Positions 1 to 11,100 of a DNA stretch of 64,000 bases are shown here, in pieces. Made by a program: the position numbers and the translations under genes. The notes under the pieces were generated by a model. It did no database searches, was not told the DNA's origin, and saw nothing but the letters and a program-made list of their open reading frames with translations. Within the stretch, counting starts at the first letter, position 1, and every line of letters begins with the position of its first letter. Source of the DNA: Camarhynchus parvulus (Eukaryota > Chordata > Aves > Passeriformes > Thraupidae); the NCBI RefSeq assembly GCF_901933205.1, contig NC_044574.1, positions 41,821,609 to 41,885,608 on the forward strand, read 5' to 3'.

Positions 1-1600
1 TATTACTACTTCATTTTTCATTCTCTATAAATACTGTTTTTAAACTATACAATACCCCAAAAATGAAGCCAGTATTATTTACTCCGTAGCATCACAGCAA
101 AAGAACTTACAGGTCACCAGAGCAGGAGTTATTTGAATGGCTAGAGGTTTTAGAGCAAGGTCTGAGGTCTCTAGCTGAGAAACATTCCCAGTTTCCAGAA
201 GAAAGCTTTATGTTTTACTTGTAGATTAAAGCTTCAGCACAACCTTCATTTCAGATTTTTGTTATTTTTGCTGTGGCATTTGCAATACCAATGATGACAT
301 TTAATTTTTTAGATTGTACACCAGAAGACAACTAAGCAGGTGTAGTACTACACAGTAACAGATGGTCTTAGAATTTGTTCTCCCTGCTTGCAAAGAACAA
401 AATGAAAATAATTCTGTTGAGGATGACAGAGTAGTAGTGACATCACTTGATGTTTATTGATAGATAAACCTTCTCAAATTATTTTTTTCCTTTGCAACCA
501 GAATAAAAGCTTGATTTTAAAAAAGATCTAGTACTCAAAGCAATAAGTATGTTCCCCTGTGAAGGAAACATTTATTTAGTGATGTCTATGGGGTCAGGGT
601 TTTCTTTGGTCTAATATTCTCCTGTCTGTGTAACATGTATAGTCAAAATGATCTTTTAAAATTATTGCTTATACTTTTCCTCTGACAGTTAAGCACCTAG
701 TGTTGAGAAAGGTTCACCAGAATGGATTTCTACTTTTTTTTTCACAGTCCCATAACAGAGGGTTGTTCCACTTGACCTGCTCAAATCCACAAAATCTCTC
801 AAATGGAAAAGTGGCTCATGTACCATAGCCAGTGTGTATTGGCTGCGGCTACCCTGCTTTCTTTCCTAACTATATTTGTTTTCTTGGCTTGGCCTTTCCT
901 TATGTTCTGAACTCTGTTATAGAGGAAGATATTTAAAGAAAAAAATCTTCCCAAATAGCATCAGTTCCCAAAAATCCTAGTGAGGCCATGTGGGAAAGGA
1001 CAATACAGTGCCAACACAAATACTGTTTGAAAGGATGGAGCACGCAAAGGACTGAAATATCAGTCTGTAGCAAGACTTATAAACCAAATCTTTATGTGAT
1101 AATTTCTTTTGATACTTCATTTTAACTACCATACCTAAAGGCTCAGAGTCCTCTACATTTAGTCCCATTACTCTCATTTGAATAACCTGAGCATTGTATT
1201 TCAATATCAGCATGGATATTAAAAAAAACAAAGCAATTGCCATTAGTTACTATAATTATCCTCTTGAAACTGCTCCTAATTTTCCTTTCAATGAACCTTC
1301 ATTTTCACATTGTTCACTATGACATTGAGAGTGGAGTTAATATGAAATAATACATATATTCATGGTATAGTCACGTATCTATAATTAATACTAGGAATTG
1401 ATTAACTGTATTTCTAAAAGGGACTTCAGAAAAACATGTAAGAATTCTGTTTCTTTTTACTGTATGTGGACATTGTGTATGAAAACACCGGTTACTGCCA
1501 ATAGCTCAAAGCAATGGTAACCTGACACACTACAATGGTCTTAATTTCTGCTAGGTAAGTAATTTTTCATGTTAATTTGGTCCTTTCTGCTTTTTCCTAG
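1..1600. other. AT-rich noncoding DNA, nothing recognised
   Basis: I see no gene, RNA or repeat family in this stretch. The longest open frame (88 codons, minus strand, 977-1243) is ordinary for AT-rich DNA and shows no domain or start context. At 1553-1560 there is an AG|GTAAGT donor-like octamer, but no open frame leads into it, and the acceptor-like site at 1600 is too close for the two to bound an intron. Confidence 0.6.
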
Positions 1601-1824
1601 CTTTGCAGACTCCACTAGTTGAACTGGAACCAGCCTACTTAAATGTAGGTACAATATTTTTATCAGATATGGCTGCATCTTCTAAGAATGACAGAAGCCA
1701 CATTGAACATAAAATAGACTTTCCAGATATTTTTGCATCTTGCAATGAAACTGGGTCATTAGTAATTGTAGCAGTGTTGTTAAATTTGACTTTCCTGTTT
1801 TCTGTTTTTATTACATATTACTGA
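1601..1824 (+). other. Exon-like open frame with C-terminal hydrophobic tail; gene unknown
   Basis: A frame of about 73 codons runs to a TGA at 1822-1824. It is preceded by a pyrimidine-rich tract ending in an acceptor-like TTTTTCCTAG at 1600; a second possible acceptor, CTTTGCAG, ends at 1608. No ATG begins the frame near the acceptor, as expected for an internal or terminal exon. The C-terminal part has a possible N-glycosylation site (Asn-Glu-Thr), then about 20 hydrophobic residues (SLVIVAVLLNLTFLFSVF), then only four residues before the stop. This would suit a GPI-attachment signal or a tail membrane segment. AATAAA hexamers occur downstream near 2325 and 2816. I do not recognise the protein. 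AT-rich DNA readily gives hydrophobic chance frames, so this is a weak candidate for the last coding exon of an otherwise unseen gene. Confidence 0.17.
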
Positions 1825-2250
1825 AATAGAAAGGAGGAAGAGCAATAATTCTGTTTGGGAAAAAAAAAAGCCCCAATCAAATCAACTACAGATTCTCTCT
1901 AATGGATTGTAATTATGTTAATTTAAAACATTATAATAAGTTGTAGGTAATTTCCAAAATTATTAAAAAAAGGTGTCGTTGTTAAGAAATTATTTGGTGG
2001 AAGTATCAGAAATGGCATAATCTTATCTACTATACATATGGCCATAAAAGCAACTTTTTAAAAAGCAATTTCAAAAAAAGCATAAAAGCAATTTCATAGG
2101 ACATTTTTTTTTTCCTGGAAAGAAGACTTAGGATCTCCTCTGGGCAAATTCTGTTCCATTCCTACTTGTTATCTTTAGTCTATATGCCACTGTTCACATC
2201 CAGATAACTTCTGCAGACAATAGGTTATCCCTTCTTTTTCTGGTCAGAGA

Positions 2251-2283
2251 TTAATATTAATAATAATAACAATAATAATAATA
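2251..2283. repeat. (AAT)n-type microsatellite, interrupted
   Basis: TAA/AAT triplets repeat with two interruptions (one ATT variant and one AAC). This is a simple-sequence repeat of no evident function and could be length-polymorphic. Confidence 0.8.
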
Positions 2284-4974
2284 TAAAAAGCTGAAATAGT
2301 ATGTAGTTGACAAAAGCTGTCTTAGAATAAACTGCTCAAACACAAGCAAATCTGAGGAATTGTTGCTTCTAAAATAATGTTTTGTTTTTGTGAAAGGGTT
2401 AGTCTATCTCCTACTGCACAGTAATCACCAGGATTATCATTATTCTTCTATGGCCATTACTGTGTCTGGATGTTATAAAGAAGCCAGAAATAAGTTTCCC
2501 AAGTACAGGAAAGGATGGATGTAGGATTTTCTCCCTCAGTATCTTAGAGCACCACAGCACCCTGAACCACAAGCTCCAGTACCCTTAGGCCCTCACATTA
2601 TACTGCACAGAGAGTAGGTCCCTTCTCTCTAAAAGAACTTCTCTGGGAATGTAAAAAGTGGAGAAATCAAGCAATATTTTTTTTTAGGGAAAGGACTTTC
2701 ATGTGAGAACACTGGCCAAACAGGGGAAAAAATTTCTTGCCAGCCCCTGTTTTTCATTATAAATCCATCTCATTACTGTGCTTTGGTGGGAAAGGGTCAT
2801 TTATTTTTGCCTTCTTAATAAAACTATTTATTTTCCTTATTTGCTTTCCCAAATACAAAAAGGATCAAACAGACCTTTAGACCCTGCTACTCTTGTGCCA
2901 CAGCTTTTGAACCTGTCAGTCTGAAGCTCAGAAGCGTGACCTGTTGAGAGCATGAGGAAGGAGAAGAGCAGTCCATGCCTCCAGCCCCCTGGAAGGGGTT
3001 GCACAGTCTCAGCTGACTGAAATCGTGCTCAGGCTGCAAGGTGTTGCAGGAGAAAGCCACTGGAACCTTTGTACAAAGCACCAATCTTTGCAAGTTTTAA
3101 AGTAAATAACTCATTAATATTTTCTAATCAGCATAAGAGTATTCTGTTCTTCACCCCACAATGTGTGTTACTGTTACTAATGGAACTCCATGCTTCTTTT
3201 CATCCTTCTTTCAAGCAGGTTTCACTGGACTGACTAGCTTACATTTTAAAGTTAAACTGCCTTTTTTCTTTCAGCAATTGCAGCATGTCAATTCACCAAA
3301 CAGAAAGGAAACAATTTTTGATTATATCTATATTTAGATTCCTTTGGGATTCCTAGTAAAAAAAACCAAAACAACAACCACAAGCAAAACAACCCCCACC
3401 AAATTATGCTCTGTGAAGAGTTGCTGCAATGACTGCTCTTTACATTTACATAGAAACAAATTTATTTACTGCAAAACCATTGCCTCTAAGTAATTAACTC
3501 CACTTGAACAAACAAACAAAAATATATTTCTTTTTTTCTATTGGCTATCAATAGCCTTCTATACTACTTATATGCTCTTTTTTGATAGCATGACTTATGT
3601 AAAATACAAAAAGAGCTTCAGCTCAATCACAGATTGTTCAGATAGTGTCCTATTTTTATTAAACTTTTTCAATGAAAAAAAAAACTTAAATACCTGTATG
3701 CATTTTAAACCCTCAATTTTAAATGTTTCCTTACATCTGCTGTTCTCCATTCTTTTCTCTCCCACTTCTCTAAAGTGGGAAAGGTGCAGGTCTGACCCTG
3801 ATACCCTGGCTTGAACAGTCTTCCATTACTTGAATCATATTTTAATAGTGCAGTACACAGCAGAATTGCTGATTATTTGTGTCTGTTGTTCCAATACCAC
3901 TTGTTCTAACTCACCAGGATCTTGCAGCACACTGCCCCAGTGTTCCTGTTCAGCACAGAATGCAGGGCTGGACTCACAGATTTCTGAGAGCTCCTCTTTG
4001 ATCATTCAGTCTCCTCTGTTGTGGGTTTCCACTGTTGTCCTGTGATTTCTCACACCTCTGCTTCTTGCCACAGCTCATATCCAGAAGTTAGCTAATACTT
4101 TCCCTGAGGGGAATAAGTGCTAATCTGTAGCAGCCAAGTTTCAGCCTCTGTTCTGGGTTTAGGTGTCTGCATTTTCTTGGGGGAGAGAAATATCTTTCAT
4201 ACAGCAGTTGGGCTACATGAACACCATTTTAATGCAAGTCAAAGGGACTTTCTTAAACATTTCTTTATTTTTGTGTTCAATTTTGCAGAGAATTACAATA
4301 CTAGGAATTTGAGTATATCTATAAAGAATACTTCCAAAAAAAACCTTAGTATTTGTCTAGGAAAAGCAAGACTTAGATGCCCAATGTTGGCATGAAATGG
4401 AATTTAGGCATTTGAATCCAAAACTGAAATTTTTCAACCCCCTGTATGACTTGTTTTATCCTGGAACCTGAAATGCCTCAGTACTAAACCCTCCTCTTTG
4501 TGTCTGAATTTTGACTTTTTGAATGTTTCCAGATGCATCTAATTTTCCTCAAGGCTGAGTTTTCCAAGGATATGCAGGGGGGGCGAGGGGAAGAGCAAAT
4601 CAAATGGTAGCATATAGCACTGAAGGGCAAGGCAGTAAAAATAATGGAGATGTAAGAATAGTAGCTCATATGCTTAAGCACCTATGAGTAAACACCCACC
4701 TCTATTTATTTACTAGCAAAGCTAAAATGAAGACAAAATATTCCATAGCTGAGCATAAACCAAAAGCATTGATACAAGGACAACCAACACTAAATGTATT
4801 ATTTCTTTATCTACTATTTAATATTAAATACTGACATAATTGGGCAATTCTCCTTCCCAGGCAGATGATGATGAACAATGAGCTAATACCTTGTCACATA
4901 CCTTCTGATGATCACCCTCTGATTTACTGGATGATGCATTTTTATTCCCACACTTCAGGCTGGTGTGTCTTCTG

Positions 4975-4992
4975 AAAAAAAAAAAAAAAAAA
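4975..4992. repeat. A18 homopolymer
   Basis: A run of eighteen adenines. No retrocopy or LINE tail is recognisable immediately upstream, so I treat it as a simple homopolymer. A second run (A14) lies at 5254-5267. Confidence 0.85.
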
Positions 4993-5092
4993 CCAAGAAA
5001 AAGGGTTGAGGGGGCAGAGACTCCAATTTCCAAGATAACCAGTATCCTTCTGATTCTACATCTCTTCAAGGAGAGAAGGAAATTCTCCTGTA

Positions 5093-5119
5093 TGCTGGAC
5101 ATGCTGGACATGCTGGACA
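5093..5119. repeat. Three exact copies of the 9-bp unit TGCTGGACA
   Basis: The unit TGCTGGACA is repeated three times without change. It reads as a repeated tripeptide in a chance frame of 77 codons, but nothing else supports coding. Identical copies suggest recent slippage. Confidence 0.8.
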
Positions 5120-7549
5120 GACAGCCTAGTCAAGGAAGTTATTATATTCAAAAGAGATTTCCATTCTTTCCACAATCTACAAAGGGAAAGTTCTAGAATG
5201 TGGATTCTGATGAAAAAGAGACACCAAGAACCAAGTAGAGAAGGATTAGATGCAAAAAAAAAAAAAAAGCTGACAGTTTATTAACTGGACACCTTTAGAT
5301 GTCTGTTTTGAAACAGACAATTTGTAAATGTTTGGATTCCATTTTTGTCATGAAACCCTCCTGAGTACTCCCCGTAGTGTACATGGTCTTGAAGGTAGGC
5401 TCTGAAGCCTAGGGCTGGTTCTCAAAACTTCTCCCTAAATCAGCAGAAATTGAAAAATTCTCATGGGTTAATAAGCTACCACTTATTTTTTTGGAAGGCA
5501 CACAACCTGCAATCTAGGTATTCTTGAAGACTCCTTTTATTTTTTTCCCTGTGTTTACAAATATTTTAGTTCCTTTTTTCATGGTCTATAAATTTAAGTT
5601 TGAGAACAAAACTCAGGTAAAGGAAGGGTGGAGGATCTTTAAACCACTCAAAAAAAAAAAATCCAGAGTTCAGAACCTTGAAATTTGTCCAAACAAACTA
5701 CTATGGTAAAAAGAGGGAAAAACACAGAAATCTTTAATACATTATGAAATTAATACCTCAGTCTACATTACAAGATCTCTTTTGCAGTATGCTCTTTTGA
5801 TTTACTCGCACAACCATGTTATTATTCTAGAAAAGAGAAGCTGGTTTAACTCATAAGAGCATTTCTAAAATACACAGTTTAAATAAAAATAAAGGAGCTT
5901 AGTTGTTATGACCAAAGGGAGAAGAGAGTATAGTTTAACGCCATCATTACTGAAAATCTGGCACAGAGAGAGTACACAAGTACTTGGCAAAAGTACAAGT
6001 AAAAAATTTGCTATCTCACAGCTTTTTGTTTATTTTTTGTTTGTTTGCTGTCAGTAAACAAACCCAAATGAGTACAAATGAGATGACAGAACTGCATCTA
6101 CTTGTCTGCCAACACGGAGTAGAAACCCTTGTACAGTGCAAGTCCTTCCACGGGCACACATTACTCTTGTCTCACACTCAAAAGGGAAAAAAAGAGGGAA
6201 AAAAATTAAAGGAACAAATGAACACAGAGTTAAAAGTAGAACCATGTCTGAAATAAGAGAAAGATGTACGCAAATCCCATCATTCTTTCTAGCCCAGATA
6301 CTCAAGTTTTTTACCTTTATAAGTAGTTAATAACCAGGTTTAGCAGTAATCCTAATTAGAGAGAATATATCCCTTTTTGTTTCCCATTCTCTCAGGAACA
6401 GATGCAATAGCAATCAGTTTCTTTATCCACAAATCAAAGTCTCTTTATAGCTAACACTCTGGACTTAAAAACTTCCTCTCTTGACTCCTTCTGAATGGGA
6501 AACTAAACACTTCTCTGCTTCTGTGCTGCATTTCTTGTATGCTCAGCTGCAGATCCCAGCCCCTCTCTTCACTGTCAGTATTCAGTTGATGCTGCCTTTT
6601 TGGAAGAAAGAAAAGCAGAAAGTGCATGTATCAGCTTGATAATATATTGTCATTATCCTAATTTAACAGACATAAGAGAACTATTGAAAACATTAGGTAT
6701 TTATCTAAGGACTGGTAAATGGTTAAAAGCACCTAGTTTATAAACCATAATTGTATTATTCTCTGCTATAAATTATGTGGTAGTAGTACAACTGGGCATG
6801 ATTTTTCACCAATATTGCCATTCTGTTGTGCTCAGACAGGGCACACACAGGCTGTTCAGATTTTGCTTGGTGACCAACAGCCACCTGCAGCTGCATCCCA
6901 TCAAATAAGATCATGACTTACTGGTAGGAATGGAGTTTCATCATTTCCACTGGAAATTTATAATCCAAGCTGTTTGCCTGGAGACAAGGGTCCACGCTGA
7001 AAGGCAGCAGCCAAAGTCTCTCAGTTGTAGCTGTTGGCAGCCAAGCACATTGCACTGTACTGAAGCTTGGAAAATGAAGACAGACAACATGCCTAAGGTG
7101 TTATTCCCAACAAAGCAGTGATAGCTGGCAGTCCTGTTATCCTCTACTGGAACATGGTACAGTCTCCTGCATTATGGTGCGCTTTGCCTGCAGTGCCCAG
7201 CACCTGTGATGTCCCAGGCTCTGGTCTGGTGCAGTGTTGCACTGGACACCCACCAGAGTACACAGTGTAAGATGTAGGCTGCTGAACTGCAGCGAAAAAA
7301 AAAAAGTTAGACACAATCTATTCCTCTGTATAATTTACATTGGAATGGGGAGCAGAGATTAGGGTGCAAGGCTGGAAGTAGAAGCAAGTGCTTTTGAGAC
7401 ACAAAGGTTACTCTAATTTTGGATAAAGAAGTCGTCCCCTGGCAAGCCTCATGAATGTTAAGAGGATGGGGATCAGAACAAATTTTCTGGAGTTTCTTGA
7501 AAGGCAAAGACTCTCCAATGGTGCCACAAAATACCGACCTGTAAACGGA

Positions 7550-8136
7550 TGTTGTGGTTTATCCCAGTCAGCAATCAGACACCACCCAGCCACTCACCCT
7601 CCAACCAGCAGGACTGGAGAGGGAATTGAATGGGTAAAAGCCAGAGAACTGGTGGGTTAAGATAGAGAGTGTCATAGAGAAAGCAAAAGCAGCATGCACA
7701 AACAAAGCAAAACAAGGAATTAATTCACTGCTTCCCATGGGCAGGCAGGTGTTCAGCCATCTCCAGGAGAGCAGGCCCCATCACACCAAGTAGTGGTGAC
7801 TTGGGAAGACAAACACCATCACTCCAAATGTCCCCACTTCCTCCTTCTTCCCTTCACTTTACATACTGAGCATGATGCTATACGGTCTAGAATATCCCTT
7901 TGGTGCTTTGGTACCTGTCCTGGCTATGTCCCCTCTGAACCTCTGATGCTCCCCCAATGTCTTTGCCATCATGGCAGTACAAAAACCAGGAAAAGTGTTG
8001 GCTGTGCATAAGCCCTGCTCAGCAATACCAAAAACATCTCTGTATTATCAACCCTGCGTTCAGCACAAATCCAAAACACAGCCCTGCACTAGACACCGTG
8101 AAAAAAATTAACTCTACCCCAGACAAAACCAGCACA
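7550..8136 (-). mobile_element. Solo LTR of an avian endogenous retrovirus, minus orientation
   Basis: The segment runs from TGTTGTGGTTTATCCCAGTC to a 3' boundary ending AAAACCAGCACA. On the minus strand it therefore begins TGTGCTGG and ends CAACA, the TG...CA ends of an LTR. I recognise the layout from a common bird LTR family: conserved blocks include GATATTCTAGACCG-like sequence after an AAAGG stretch, GGACACAGCC-like and TTTTGGATTTGTGCT-like blocks read on the minus strand. The promoter TATA region (about 7855-7880) reads TATGTAAAG and the expected polyadenylation hexamer near 7665-7690 is lost, so it is probably inactive. No internal retroviral sequence or second LTR flanks it, which suggests LTR-LTR recombination. 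The five bases on either side (ACGGA and GTGAA) do not form a target-site duplication, so the ends may be off by a few bases or eroded. The ERV class was not determined. Confidence 0.75.
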
Positions 8137-11100
8137 GTGAAACAAGGATTGAGCTCAGAAAGCCGGAAAGCATGCCATTTTCAGCTGAGGGGTTTTTTTT
8201 TACCCTGTCCCATGGATATATCTGCAAGACAGAATCCATTCTAAACCCGCACAGCCTTTCCCCCCCAAAGCACCATGTCAGTTGTCTAAGCTCCAAAATC
8301 ATTATTTCATGGAAAATAAAGTTGTTTCCATTTGCCTAAGTATATTTATCACTAAAAGTTTTGATGTACTTTACCATGGATTTAAACAGGATTCAGCACA
8401 CTTGCTAAGCCAAAAAGGGAGAGGGCATGGGTAAGTGGCACAAGCAGGCACACACAATTGTCCCCTCTCAGCTGTACAATTTGCATCTCTGCTGTTCTAA
8501 CACAGAGATTATCTTCAGTGACCAAAATGTACAACTGTTTGCACAGCAACAATGTACACAGATTATTTTTAGTTCAAACATGTGGCACTACTCATTGTGC
8601 AGCTGCTTTCATGCATTAATGCATTGGGATACAAAACCCTAATTGCAAGAGCCCAAATTAATTGCAAGCAATGAGACATTTTGGACTGAAAACCCCTTTT
8701 GGCTACACTGGAATCGAGCTGTTGACTTTTCAAGCTAAAAGAGATATGAATCATGGAAAATATTTCATTCTTAACCCCTCAAAGTACCCAATATTCCTAA
8801 ACTAATGCAAAATGCAGTTATGTGTTGGCTTAGAAATTACAACTTCTCTGCCAAAGGTTAATTCAGACTATTCATCCAAGATTAGTTGCAAGTTTTTAAA
8901 ACTGTAAATAAATTCTTGTTCCTAAACAGCACAGGTTTTCAAAGTAGGGAGTACTACCCACAGCCTATAAAAGGAAAAGATTTAAAGCAGAAATGGGACA
9001 TTTGACTTCTGCATATTTGGAACATTTAATCACCCTCTTGGTTATATGGAATAAGTTAGACTGGTGGCTTTTTCTTCAGCTCCTTAGAAAAGTACATTTA
9101 GTTAATAGAGCCTTAATCATTTTTAGGATGATTTAGAATTGAGTCCTGCACCTTTTACAGGCAACTGCAGAACTCTGCTTCAGTAGGGATAAGGTCCAAA
9201 AACTGTAAGCTCTTGGAAGCGGAGAATCTAACTGTTCCTCCTTTTTGTACAATGGCGGGCATCTTTCATGTTCATAATACAATATATTAATGAACACATA
9301 ATTGGAGAATTTTAGTCTCATTCTATTAGATACAGAGAGCTCTGCAAACCTTAAGTTGCTTTTAGCTGTAAACTCAGCAAAAAACAGTCTAAGGTATAAA
9401 AGTACTGTCTCAGGATTACAGACAGTAATACTTATGGGACCTAGGTCTCAGACAGAAGTAATTTTGGCAGATTTGGCTCTAACACTTCAAAACACTGATG
9501 CTATTGAATCACGTCACACCATCCCTTTGCTGCAGACAACTACACACATAAAAACAAACTTCTGTCTTGCACAGTTTCATCTTAGCACACATTTACATTC
9601 ACTGTCAGTTTAAGTCTATTATTTACATTGCCAATTACCATATTAAAATAAGCATGGGCAATGTTGTCCTGAAAGGAAAAACAGATAATTCATATCACTA
9701 AACTCTCACAAAAAGCTGCACACACACCTACCAGAGAACTTTGTGTAACTTCACATCTAATTTTCACGTTTCCCTCCCAACCCTGAACTTTCTGTGGAGA
9801 TTTCATGAGGAAGAATAAAATTTTAATCCTAGTTAGATTATAAGCAAATGTGGTTTTAATATGTTCACCTCTGACTCAAGTAGTCAAAAGCTTATTACTT
9901 AAAATTTGATGCAAGTTTAAAATTAGGGACAATATAATAGTTAATATAATTTTTGATGTCATTAGAGGAAAATTCTTAAAGTTGAGGATGAAAGCCTTAT
10001 TAGGCAATGGTGAGTCAAGGTTAGGTGAGTGCACAGGCATTAAACAACCTATGCTGCCATTCAGTCTGTGGGCCAAGGCATTCCTGCTGCTGGGTGCATC
10101 CTTTGACTTGAATGATTTTCCAGCCAAAGAGTTTGGATAGACCCCTGTGATCCCTCAAAAAGCCAGGCTGCTTGCACCATTACACGCGGTTGGGATCTTG
10201 AAGAGCCTTGTGCTGTGTTGCAAGCAGTCAGGAGCACATTTACAGCTCCTGAAGCCCTCTGGCAGTAACCCTGCTTCCTATTGACTAACTTGACCTCACT
10301 GCACAGGAGCTGAGCACTCATAGTCAGTTCAAATGGACAATTTCTCTGGTCTCTCACAGCTGGAAATCAGTCAGTAACACCTTGGTGAATGCGAAGTGTG
10401 AAAGTTGACACTGATCAGTTCATTGCACAGTGTCCTCCAGAGAGGGGAAAGCTGAAGTTTCCATAGCAGAACTCCAGTGCACAGATTTATCTTCTGTCCA
10501 GCTCCAAAACAGTTATCCTGCAGGAGAAATGAAGCTCAAAACATTAATGCACCTAGTGGAGAGCCTGATGCCAGACTACTGTTTTCTTGAAAGTGCCTGT
10601 CAGGAATACCTTGTTTTTTCTGGGTCCATCTCTTGGTAGGCATTCATTATTATTCGGCAAATACCAAAAAACAAGCGGTTTTCAGACAAGGAGTTCAGTT
10701 TAGAGGGTCAGCAGATACTCTTTTTTTTGTTGTTCCCTCTAGCAGCCCTAATTTTTCATCTGACAGCCAAATAAAAAGCTGTCTGGAGAAGAATAAATTT
10801 CTGTTCCAGCACTTGTAAATTAGAAATTGGAGTGGAAAACCTATGTGTAGCTATAATCAAGAATTCTTAACTCATCTATTTAGCTTTTTTAGACTATTTG
10901 GAGAGAATAAGTGACACTTGTAAATTTCCAAAATACAAATGCTCATTTGAAGGTCACAGCAATCATGTACCTCACTGTACTGAACAGCATGAACAAGACT
11001 AGTTACAAGACAGATTCTTTGAGTCATCCTATGGAAAATATCAGTCTATTGAGCTTCATTTGGTACTCATATGAAGCAGTTCTGAAGTCCACCTCAAATG

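Larger units (their letters stand above)
1825..7549. other. AT-rich noncoding DNA with short simple repeats
   Basis: No gene or interspersed repeat family is recognised. The stretch holds an (AAT)n-like microsatellite, several A-runs and a small 9-bp tandem repeat, listed separately. Segments near 2.89-3.09 kb and 3.88-4.08 kb are less AT-rich than their surroundings but match nothing I know. Open frames do not exceed 95 codons and overlap on both strands without a preferred one. Confidence 0.55.
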
